A stretch of DNA of 64,000 nucleotides from Candidatus Leptovillus gracilis (GTDB lineage: Bacteria > Chloroflexota > Anaerolineae > Promineifilales > Promineifilaceae), in the NCBI GenBank assembly GCA_016716065.1, contig JADJXA010000007.1, positions 62,001-126,000 on the forward strand, in the 5' to 3' direction. This document shows positions 1-8,173 of this stretch, one piece after another; the first letter of the stretch is position 1, and each line of letters opens with the position of its first letter. A program made the position numbers and the translations under genes. A model generated the notes under the pieces. It did no database searches. It was not told the DNA's origin and saw only the letters and a list, made by a program, of their open reading frames with translations.

Positions 1-33
1 ATCCCTTCATATCTACACACCTAAGGGGGCATC

Positions 34-980
34 GTGAAGTCAATTTTTATTGCGGATTTACGTCCCAAAACCGATCTACTCAACGAACCATTTTTGTTGC
101 AAGAAATGGCCGAACGCACCACCAAAGACGGCCGTCCCTTCGTCCTCTTCACCCTGCGCGACAAAACCGGAACCCTATCCGGCGTGTTTTGGGATGTGCC
201 CGCTTCCATTCTGGACTGGCTGCGTCCCGGCCAGCCGGTGCTGGTCAGCGGCCGTGTTAACCTCTACAAAGAATCGCTGCAAATCAGCGCCACCGATCTC
301 AACCCCAGCTTCACCGAAGAGATGGCCGACTTGTTGCCCACCAGCAGCCGCCCGGCAGAAGAGATGGTCGGCGAACTGCGCCAGACCATTCAACGCCTGG
401 CCGAACCATGGCAAAGTCTGGTAAGCCATTTACTGCTGGATGAGACCTTTTTGCCACAGTTTGCTGCCGCCCCGGCCGCCCGCAACATGCACCACGCGGC
501 TATCGGCGGGCTGCTGGAACACACCCTCAGCATGGCGACCATTGCCGACTACCTGGCTGCCCATTACCCGCACGTCAACCGGGACCTGCTGCTGGCGGGT
601 GTGCTGCTGCACGACATGGGTAAACCGCTGGAGTATGACGCCAATAATTCGTTTGCTTTTACGGAAGACGGCCGTCTCGTTGGTCACATCGTCCGCGCCA
701 TCATCATGATCGAAAAGGCGGCGGCCGCGTTGGGCAGCATCCCACCTGACGATTTGCGCCAACTTGTCCATCTGGTTGCCGCCCATCACGGCAATTTGGA
801 ATGGGGTCGCCGGTTGTGCCAAAAACGCTGGAAGCCACCCTGCTGCACCAGATTGATTTGCTAGACAGCCGTGTCCAGGGCTTCCTGGAACACGCAGCCA
901 CCGACAGCGACGCCAACGGCTGGACCATCAAACCCAGCCCAATGTTTAGGACGGAATTAAAACGGCCGTCTACTCTATAA
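34..980 (+). CDS. YhaM-like 3'-5' exoribonuclease (OB fold + HD domain), frameshifted near the C-terminus
   Basis: The protein resembles YhaM-family exoribonucleases, which degrade RNA and single-stranded DNA from the 3' end. An N-terminal OB-fold segment (about residues 10-95, ending in the VLVSGRVNLYK strand) is followed by an HD phosphohydrolase domain with the expected metal ligands: HH near residue 150, the GGLLEHTLSM helix, LLHDMGK near 195 and AAHHGN near 255. The GTG start at 34 has an AAGGGGG Shine-Dalgarno at 23-29. The reading frame breaks at the GGGG run at 803-806. The literal frame stops at 864 with a nonsense tail. One extra G restores a family-like ending (SPVVPKTLEATLLHQIDLLD) that runs to a TAA at 978-980. 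This is either a true one-base deletion or a homopolymer sequencing error. Confidence 0.8.
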
Positions 981-1094
981 AGAATTCACTACGGAGGCAC
1001 GGAGATGTTGGTCGGTTGAGGGGAATTCTCTCTATTTCTGTCAGCCAGAGTCTATTCGCTAGAAGATGCTGCCGACTGAACACTGAACATTGCC

Positions 1095-3566
1095 TCACTC
1101 CCGCCACCGTCGCACTTCAATCTCTAAATCAAAGCCGATGTGGTAACGGGCGATGCCCGCCGCCGCGTCGGCTTTTTTGTCGGACGGGCGCGCGTGACGG
1201 GAAAAACGCCAGCGCACCGGCCCCACTTCTTGGGCCAGCCGGACAAGCTGCCACAGCAGCAGCAATGCCAAAAACAGCGCCACACCGCCCGCCGGGGAAG
1301 CCCACACAGAGCGCAGCGCCCCACAGAGCGTCACTTCCGGCGGGACAGGCAGGGGCACATTACCCACCACATAGCCCCACACGTCGCCATGCTCTCCGGT
1401 TACTGCCACCACCGGCAGGGCTTCTGGCACAAACCTGGCGGTTTGCGCGGCCAACGCCTGCGCCTGACCTTCTTGCGCCGGGATAAAGGCCAACACGCGC
1501 CCTGCGCGCAACAAGAAAGGCGGTTCGGACCATACGGCCGTACTGGGGATATTCTCATACCTCAGCGTCACCATGTTGGACCATACCATATAGGCGATGT
1601 CGTGATGCTGCGGCGTGGTTTCCACATAAACCAGGCTCAGATCAGGTGTATCTTGCAGGCGCACGGCCGTCCAGGCCACCGCCTGCTCCCAATTGGCCGG
1701 ATACTTACGCGCCAATTCAGCAACGTAGTGCCCCCAACCGGCCACGATGATGACAACCAGGCACAGCGTCAGCGCCCCGCGCCGCCACCAGGCCTCGTTG
1801 ACCACCACAAAATAACGGGCCAGCGATTCGGCAAATACGGCCGTCCACGCCACCAGCCCCACCGCCACCAACAAAGCCACCACCGGAATGATCGACACCA
1901 GATGGGTATGACGTGGCGGCAGGGTGTTGGCTGCGCTCAAAAAGAACAGCCCGGCAGCAAACCACAGCAGCGGCAGCGCAAATCGCCGCCGCCGCCAACC
2001 ACGCAGCGCCAACGCGCTGCCCAACACCAAAAACGCGCCAGACAGCAGACCACCGGCTAACCCCGTTTCGACAAAATGCTCTTCGCCACCCAAAAAGGGG
2101 GAGTTAAACGCCAGCAGCGAGCGCACCATGCCCCGCAGCAGCAGTCTGGCGTAAATGAGCGGTTGGAAAAACAACTCCTGATAGCCAATTTGCAGCGGCC
2201 CGGCAAAACGAAACAGTTCCTCATCGGTGAAAAAGGTACGGCCGTAAAACACATTAAAGAACAGGCTTTCCCACAGCTTATACGGTTCCGCCTTGTTGGG
2301 GTTGGTCGTCCCGAACAGCCAATAGGGCAGCACCATCACCGCAAAAGCCAGCCCCACCGTCGCCAGGATAATCAGGCCGCGCCGCCAGGAGATGTCCCGC
2401 CGCGCCCATAAAAACAAGACCAAACCGACCAATACAATAAGTCCCAACCGTGCCGCCGTGTAAGTGTAAAAGCCCAGTCCGGCGGCCACGCCCGCCAGGT
2501 AAAAATAAAACAGGCTGGCGCGCCGAATGCCCAACGAGGCGAAGCACAGCGCCAAAGTCACCGGCAGCAGCGCCTGGGAATTGTTGTAACCCAGACGGGC
2601 AAAGGCCAGGAAATAGGGACTGAACAACATGACAAGGCTGGCGACAACGGCCGTTGCCCGGCCAAACCACTCCCGCCCCAACACATACAGCGGCACAACT
2701 GCCAACACCCCGGCCAGCACCGAGGCAAAACGCCAACTCCACACGCTCAGGCCAAACAAGCGCAGCACGGCCGCCTGCCAATACGTCCCGGCCATGGGGA
2801 ACGTATAGACGCCTAAATCGAAAAACGACGGCCGATGCTGCCCTATGGCAATGGCCCGCGCTGCCTCCCAAAAGGAACCCTCGTCGCCGATCATCCGCGC
2901 CGGAATGTCCTGCAAATAGGCCGCGCCTACGATGAGGCCAACCAGCAGCAGCCAGAGCAGCCACACTTTATCCGCCCGCGCCAGACGCAGCGACAGGTCT
3001 AAGCCGGCCTGCCGATCGTGCAGCCAGAATTGGCGGGTCAGCAGCAGCAGCGCCACCAACCACAAGCCGACTGGCAGCCAGCCGGTTTGCCGCGCCAACA
3101 ACAAAACGGCCGTACCCAGCAGCAACAAAACGGCCGTCGCCCATTCCCACGCCTGCCAACCGCCGCCAGGCGGCCAACCGCCACCGGGCGGCCAATCGGC
3201 CAGGGGCGGGTCTTTTACGAACCAGGGCGCATAACGCGCCGCGCTGGCAAACAGCAGCGCCCCAGCCAGCAGCAGCGGTACGCCGACCACCACGTTATCC
3301 AGGTTCACCAGGTCCAAACGCAGACGGCTGTTCAGTGGTTCGGCCCACAAGAATGGCCCAAACACCGCCTCGCGCCGCGCCAGCAAATAATGGCCGTAGC
3401 CTACCCAGGCCAGCGCCCCCAACAGGCGCAGCCAGCGGGTATCGGCGGCTGGGGCCGCAGCCGCCATCAACCGCTGTCGGCGCAGCGCCCCCAACAGCAG
3501 TGCAGTGAGGATGGCCAGACTGACGGCCGTTAGCAGCGTCACCATCGCCAGCGTCAACTCAACCAC
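1095..3566 (-). CDS. GT39/ArnT-like integral membrane glycosyltransferase
   Basis: This 823-residue polytopic membrane protein has about a dozen hydrophobic segments. The segment RMIGDEGSFWEAARAIA lies after a transmembrane helix, and its acidic pair sits where GT-C glycosyltransferases (protein mannosyltransferase, ArnT, Alg families) keep their catalytic Asp/Glu in the first extracytoplasmic loop. It is followed by the typical PMAGTYWQAAVLRLFG helix. Such enzymes transfer a sugar from a polyprenyl-phosphate donor to a protein, lipid or polymer at the outer face of the membrane; the acceptor cannot be read here. The C-terminal part, from about residue 620, looks like a soluble extracytoplasmic domain. 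The start overlaps the end of the upstream glycosyltransferase by 8 bases, so the two are probably translationally coupled. Confidence 0.75.
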   Translation of the reverse strand: MVELTLAMVTLLTAVSLAILTALLLGALRRQRLMAAAAPAADTRWLRLLGALAWVGYGHYLLARREAVFGPFLWAEPLNSRLRLDLVNLDNVVVGVPLLLAGALLFASAARYAPWFVKDPPLADWPPGGGWPPGGGWQAWEWATAVLLLLGTAVLLLARQTGWLPVGLWLVALLLLTRQFWLHDRQAGLDLSLRLARADKVWLLWLLLVGLIVGAAYLQDIPARMIGDEGSFWEAARAIAIGQHRPSFFDLGVYTFPMAGTYWQAAVLRLFGLSVWSWRFASVLAGVLAVVPLYVLGREWFGRATAVVASLVMLFSPYFLAFARLGYNNSQALLPVTLALCFASLGIRRASLFYFYLAGVAAGLGFYTYTAARLGLIVLVGLVLFLWARRDISWRRGLIILATVGLAFAVMVLPYWLFGTTNPNKAEPYKLWESLFFNVFYGRTFFTDEELFRFAGPLQIGYQELFFQPLIYARLLLRGMVRSLLAFNSPFLGGEEHFVETGLAGGLLSGAFLVLGSALALRGWRRRRFALPLLWFAAGLFFLSAANTLPPRHTHLVSIIPVVALLVAVGLVAWTAVFAESLARYFVVVNEAWWRRGALTLCLVVIIVAGWGHYVAELARKYPANWEQAVAWTAVRLQDTPDLSLVYVETTPQHHDIAYMVWSNMVTLRYENIPSTAVWSEPPFLLRAGRVLAFIPAQEGQAQALAAQTARFVPEALPVVAVTGEHGDVWGYVVGNVPLPVPPEVTLCGALRSVWASPAGGVALFLALLLLWQLVRLAQEVGPVRWRFSRHARPSDKKADAAAGIARYHIGFDLEIEVRRWRE

Positions 3567-5814
3567 CTTCCGTCGCCAGCAGCGGCGTTAACTCGCGGAT
3601 GTGGATTTTGGTCGTCTCGCCGCCATTTAAATCCTGCACCTCGATGTGCATCCGCACCACCTGCGGCGGTCCCTGGGGGAACGGCAGTTCAATGTGCGGG
3701 TCGGCTTCCAGACCGCGATATTCCTGGCGATAGACCACCGGAACGGCCGTGTCATCGGCATACAGCGTCACCGTCAGGGCAAAATCCATTGTGCCAAAAT
3801 CGCCGGCCAGCCCGCGCAGCGCCCACGGCTGCGGAAACGTCAGTTCCACAAACGCCGGATTGGCCTCCATCACCCGCCCCAGAGTGAAGGTGTCGTTGTC
3901 GAACATGCTGGGCAAGCTGCCAGAATCCAGCCGCGAATGGCGCGCCGCCACCATCTGCCCGTTGATCAGCACCATGTCCTCGACCGGCTTCTGCCGTTCG
4001 GCGCGTTCAGCGGCAAAAATCGCGTCCACGTCAGCCACATATGCCAGCCGGGCAAAATAAAAGCCAGGGCTGCCATCCGGGTAAGAAAACTCCCGCTCAA
4101 TGGCGATCTCCTTAAATTTACCGCTCTGCTGCGCCCGGCCATACTCCTCTGGCGTCATGATAAACAACATGTCGTCGGTTAGACCCTGTTTGTTCAGGAT
4201 AAAACCATCCACGTTGAGGGTCTGCACGCGGAACAACTGTTCTGGCGGCAGAAAAAAACGGGGGAACAAATCGGTCCCGTTAGCCCAGGTGGGGGTTAAG
4301 AGGACGATGGTTTGTGGGTTCTCGGCCAGGATTTCGGGAATGATGTCAAATAGCTGCGTCGCGCCGTACTGCATCCCAAACATGCCATAGTTAGGAAACC
4401 ACAACGGTCCCCGGTTTAAGGCGTCCGCCAACAGGCCAACGCTCACCCAAGACAAGGTGAGGAATGTGGCCAGCGCCAGCGCCGGCTGCCATTTTGCCTT
4501 GAACCGGGTCAACAGCCAGTCCAGCCCCAGGGCCATCAGGATGGCGGCTGGGGCCACCAGCGCCAGCACGCGGGTAATGGCGATGTCTACATTGGCAGCC
4601 CCGACCGGCACGGCGAGCAGCGCCAGCAGCACTGCCCGGTGGCTTGAAGCGCGCCACTGCCTCAGGCAAATGACCAGGCCAATCAAGAGCAGGGGCAGCG
4701 TTTCCGGGCGCAAGTGGCCGAAGTAGCCCAACATGCGATGGCGTTCCAGATCATGGGTGTTGGGCCAGAACCAATAGCCAGGACTTAATCCGTAGACATA
4801 ACGTTGGGCAAACAGGCCCATTTTTTGCCCCAGAGTCAGGTCTTGCTGGAACCAGTAAGAGTTTAGCGAGCGCAGGTGATAGGCCAGGTCGGTGGGATAG
4901 GTGAGGCGAAAACGGAGGTAGGGGGCCAGCAACAAGAGGGCGAAGGCGATGAGGCTAACGGCCGTCACCCACCGCCGTCGGGCAATCATATCCCGCGCCT
5001 GCTGCCAATGATAGCGCCCATCAGACAGCGCCAGCAGCAAGACCAGCAGGGCGATGATTGCCTGCCCATTGCTGTAGGCGTAAAACGAAGCGGCGGCAAA
5101 GAACATGGCGGCGTAGATATAGGCGGGATGACGATAACGATAGAGCAGGTAAAAGTAGAGAAACAGGGCGTAAAACGAGACCATCAGCACGGTCTCGAAG
5201 GCGGTGCGGCTGTGCAGGAACCAGGCGGGCATGGCGGCCAACAGCAAAACGGCCGTCCACCAATAGCGCGTCTGGAATATCTGTTTGAGCGTCAGGGCAA
5301 CGGCCGTTACGCCCAACAGGCTGATTAGCGCGGAAACAGCCCGCGTCGCCGTCACCGACAGGCCAAACAAAGTCACTGGCAGCAGTTGCAGATAAACGGA
5401 CAGGCTGAGGTTGTAGACCTGAAAATTCTTGAAATAAGCGGGCAGCAGCTGCCCATCGGCATCACGAAACCCATTGTTGATCAGGTCGCTGGCGCTGAGG
5501 GATTGGATGGCTTCATCAGAAAAAAAGTAGATGGGGTAGTCGGCGATGCGCCAGAAGCGGGTGAAAGCGTAGACAAGGAGGGAGAGCGCGAAGAGAATCC
5601 ATGCCGGCTGGCGCAGTAGTTGGCCCAACCAGGTAACGGCCGTATGCAACTGCGGCGGTGCTGTGTTGGCGGGAATGGCCGTATCCACGCGCAAATCCAC
5701 CGTCACCCACAACGGCGTCTCCTCCGGCAGGGCGAGTGGTTCCAGCGGATGAATGGTTCCATCCCGGTAAACAGCTTCCAGTTTCTTGTTTTCCGGATCG
5801 TCCTGTCGTTTCAT
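3559..5814 (-). CDS. GT39-like membrane glycosyltransferase with N-terminal AF2212/DUF104-like domain
   Basis: This 751-residue protein has an N-terminal soluble stretch (residues about 11-43, LEAVYRDGTIHPLEPLALP then WVTVDL). It looks like the small AF2212/DUF104 domain normally found as a stand-alone antitoxin-type protein. A membrane glycosyltransferase of the GT-C type follows from about residue 75. The first loop after TM1 contains FFSDEAIQSLSAS, with the acidic pair expected at the catalytic site. About ten further hydrophobic helices follow. The last 170 residues form a beta-rich extracytoplasmic domain with a jelly-roll-like pattern, perhaps carbohydrate binding. It is first in a two-gene operon with the glycosyltransferase at 1095-3566. 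The fusion is read directly in one open frame; the domain identity is from pattern memory. Confidence 0.7.
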   Translation of the reverse strand: MKRQDDPENKKLEAVYRDGTIHPLEPLALPEETPLWVTVDLRVDTAIPANTAPPQLHTAVTWLGQLLRQPAWILFALSLLVYAFTRFWRIADYPIYFFSDEAIQSLSASDLINNGFRDADGQLLPAYFKNFQVYNLSLSVYLQLLPVTLFGLSVTATRAVSALISLLGVTAVALTLKQIFQTRYWWTAVLLLAAMPAWFLHSRTAFETVLMVSFYALFLYFYLLYRYRHPAYIYAAMFFAAASFYAYSNGQAIIALLVLLLALSDGRYHWQQARDMIARRRWVTAVSLIAFALLLLAPYLRFRLTYPTDLAYHLRSLNSYWFQQDLTLGQKMGLFAQRYVYGLSPGYWFWPNTHDLERHRMLGYFGHLRPETLPLLLIGLVICLRQWRASSHRAVLLALLAVPVGAANVDIAITRVLALVAPAAILMALGLDWLLTRFKAKWQPALALATFLTLSWVSVGLLADALNRGPLWFPNYGMFGMQYGATQLFDIIPEILAENPQTIVLLTPTWANGTDLFPRFFLPPEQLFRVQTLNVDGFILNKQGLTDDMLFIMTPEEYGRAQQSGKFKEIAIEREFSYPDGSPGFYFARLAYVADVDAIFAAERAERQKPVEDMVLINGQMVAARHSRLDSGSLPSMFDNDTFTLGRVMEANPAFVELTFPQPWALRGLAGDFGTMDFALTVTLYADDTAVPVVYRQEYRGLEADPHIELPFPQGPPQVVRMHIEVQDLNGGETTKIHIRELTPLLATEGG

Positions 5815-5896
5815 ACCACGCCATCGTCCATGATTTGGTTGGCCCGATTATAACAAAGGTGACATAAACTGATAACCCATGTTACAATTTCTCGCC

Positions 5897-7048
5897 ATGA
5901 ACGACGATGTGCGCCAACTGGTGCAAGCCATTCACGACGGGCCGATGCGCCTGGTGTTTGTAACGGCCGGCGCCGGAACCCAGGCTCTATCCGACCTGTT
6001 AAGCGTGGCCGGGGCGACGCGCACCCTGTTGGAAGCCCTGGTCCCCTACGGCCAGGCCAGCTTCAATGACTTCCTCGACCAGCGCCCGCGCCAATATGTC
6101 GCCGACGACACCGCCCGCCTGATGGCCGGCCGCGCCTATACCCGCGCCCGCTGGCTGGAAAGCGAAGGGCCGATGCTCGGCCTGGCCTGCACGGCTACCA
6201 TCATCACCGACCGGCCCAAACGAGGCGAACACCGCGCCCACATCGCCGCCTGGCAGCCCGCCCGGCTGGTGTGGCACACACTGCGCCTGGACAAAGGGGC
6301 GCGCGACCGCGAAGGGGAAGAAAACGTCGTCAGCCGCCTGATCCTGAACTGCCTGGCCGAAGCGTGTGGTCTGGAAAGCCGCCTGCTGCTGCCGCTGACG
6401 GAAAATGATGACCTAAAGCGGTCGGCTTATGATTATGAGCAGATAACCAAACGACTCCAGCGCGGCGAGGTTCCTTATTTTGGCGTGCATGATAACGGCC
6501 GTATCCGCACCACCGACGCCCATCCCCAGGTTTTGCTCTCTGGCTCCTTCAACCCACTGCACGACGGGCATCTGGGCATGTCTCGCGCCGCCGCGCAGCT
6601 TCTGGGCAAACCGGTGGCCTTTGAACTATCGGCCCGTAACGCCGACAAACCACCGCTGCCAGTGCCAACCGTCTTATACCGTTTGGGCCAGTTCGCCGGC
6701 CGTTACCCGGTGTATGTCAGCCAGGCGCCGACGTTTGTGGAAAAAGCGCAATTGTATCCGGGGGCGACGTTTGTGGTGGGTTTTGATACGGCCGTGCGCA
6801 TCCTCCAACCCCGCTTCTACGGCCACAGCCAGGCCAATCTGTGCGCCGCCCTGGAAACCATCCGCGAACAAGGCTGCCGCTTCCTGGTGGCCGGCCGTCT
6901 GCACGATGACCAACAATTTCACCACGCCGCCGACATGGACATCCCTGACGGTTACGCCGAGATGTTTCAACCTCTGCCGCCGGAACAATTCCGCGAGGAC
7001 ATTTCCTCCACGGAGCTGCGCCAGCGCGGCGCAAAAGGAAGCCGGTAA
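5897..7048 (+). CDS. CinA C-terminal-like domain fused to NMN-adenylyltransferase-like nucleotidyltransferase
   Basis: Residues about 1-180 follow the fold pattern of the CinA/PncC nicotinamide-nucleotide amidase domain (VTAGAGTQALSDLL, LLEALVPYG, LGLACTATI, and the ENVVSRLILNCLAEA helix). The catalytic serine region (family ESCTGG) reads GAGTQA here, so amidase activity is doubtful. Residues from about 205 form a nucleotidyltransferase of the cytidylyltransferase/NadD superfamily: LSGSFNPLHDGHLGM is the (T/H)xGH-type nucleotide-binding motif and EDISSTELRQR is the ISSTxIR motif. I recall plant proteins with a similar two-domain order, so this may be a conserved uncharacterised NAD-related or metabolite-repair enzyme. 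The ATG at 5897 has no Shine-Dalgarno, but TACAAT lies 9 bases upstream, suggesting a leaderless mRNA. An alternative ATG is at 5879. Confidence 0.7.
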   Translation: MNDDVRQLVQAIHDGPMRLVFVTAGAGTQALSDLLSVAGATRTLLEALVPYGQASFNDFLDQRPRQYVADDTARLMAGRAYTRARWLESEGPMLGLACTATIITDRPKRGEHRAHIAAWQPARLVWHTLRLDKGARDREGEENVVSRLILNCLAEACGLESRLLLPLTENDDLKRSAYDYEQITKRLQRGEVPYFGVHDNGRIRTTDAHPQVLLSGSFNPLHDGHLGMSRAAAQLLGKPVAFELSARNADKPPLPVPTVLYRLGQFAGRYPVYVSQAPTFVEKAQLYPGATFVVGFDTAVRILQPRFYGHSQANLCAALETIREQGCRFLVAGRLHDDQQFHHAADMDIPDGYAEMFQPLPPEQFREDISSTELRQRGAKGSR

Positions 7049-7256
7049 CGGTTTGAGATTGGGAGAGATGAAGCGAAGTGGGGTGGGAACGGCCGTAGGA
7101 CACCTTATACTGGTTGACTGACAAAACTCACATTCAGCCCAATTGACAACGGATTGGCAAGATTTACGGATTTTCCTCGACTGCCCTTATCGGCAAATCC
7201 TGGGAATCTGTGTTCTGCGGCCCTTAAAAACAGGATTTTTCCGTCAATCGTCCCAT

Positions 7257-7976
7257 TTATGACATAATTTTGTCAATGCGGCGCACGGTCTGGCGCAGCT
7301 TGATGATGCTGTCCGGCGGGTGGTAGCCTTTGCGCAAACTGACATTGGCATAAACCAGCGTATTGCGCCCCACCAGACAGCCAGGATTCAACACCGAATT
7401 GCAGCCCGTCTGCGCCCCATCGCCCAGAATGGCCCCTAATTTGCTCAGCCCTGTGTCGTATTCCACGTTTTCAATCAACAATTTGATGGACGGCCGTTTA
7501 CCGGTAGCCGCGTCCTTCTCGCTGAGAATGCCCAAATTGCTCAGTTTCGTGCCGGCGCCCAGGTTCACGTGCTGCCCCAAAATGGAATCGCCGACATAGC
7601 TGAAATGGGGCGCGGCCGCATGGGGCAAAAAGAGGCTGTTTTTCGCTTCGCTGGCGTGGCCTAAAATCGCCCCGGCCAGCAAAATGACATTCTCGCGCAC
7701 AAACGCGCCGTGCCGCACCACCGCCCCCGGCCCAATATAGGCCGGACCATGCACATAGGCGCCTGGCTCAATGCGCGCGCCTTCGGCAATGTAAATGGGC
7801 CGGTCACTGAGATACGCCCCTGGCATCACCTCACCCAAAATCGTCTGCCCATCCCCTGTCAACCGGGCCACATGGGTTTCGATGAGGGGGAGCGCCTGCC
7901 AAACATACTCGCAATCAGCAAAAAAAGACGTCACAAACGCATCTTTCAGGTCAAAAAAATCCGTCGGGGCTAACAT
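7257..7976 (-). CDS. Left-handed beta-helix (GlmU C-terminus-like) protein, putative sugar nucleotidyltransferase/acyltransferase relative
   Basis: The protein has 239 residues counted from the preferred ATG. It is dominated by hexapeptide repeats of the left-handed beta-helix type (IYIAEGARIEPGAYVHGPAYIG, GAVVRHGAFV, GDSILGQHVNLGAGTKLSN), ending in ILGDGAQTGCNSVLNPGCLVG. The closest family I recognise is the GlmU/UDP-N-acetylglucosamine pyrophosphorylase-like group that retains only the acyltransferase half plus a short N-terminal helix, so the substrate is uncertain. An earlier GTG at 8009 extends the frame, but the sequence GAAGGAAGG just before the ATG at 7976 is a good ribosome-binding site. 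That site lies inside a polypurine repeat of a type also seen elsewhere in this genome, so the repeat has been co-opted as the leader. Confidence 0.75.
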   Translation of the reverse strand: MLAPTDFFDLKDAFVTSFFADCEYVWQALPLIETHVARLTGDGQTILGEVMPGAYLSDRPIYIAEGARIEPGAYVHGPAYIGPGAVVRHGAFVRENVILLAGAILGHASEAKNSLFLPHAAAPHFSYVGDSILGQHVNLGAGTKLSNLGILSEKDAATGKRPSIKLLIENVEYDTGLSKLGAILGDGAQTGCNSVLNPGCLVGRNTLVYANVSLRKGYHPPDSIIKLRQTVRRIDKIMS

Positions 7977-8173
7977 CTTACCTTCCTTCGCGCCTTTGTT
8001 TCTTTGCACCTTGGCGCTAAAACCACGCCGATTGGTTATATCAAGAACAGGTGAAGTGAGCCACTGTTTACCGGCAAAAACCCGCCACGCCTACAATCTG
8101 ATATACTCGATTTCAATCCTCAGCAAGCTCAGGACAAGTCCTTCGGCAAGCTCGGGAGCAATCGTCAATTATC

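Noticed and set aside
1140..2060. 306-residue plus-strand frame antisense to the first glycosyltransferase
   Set aside because: Gln/Arg/His-rich shadow without any motif.
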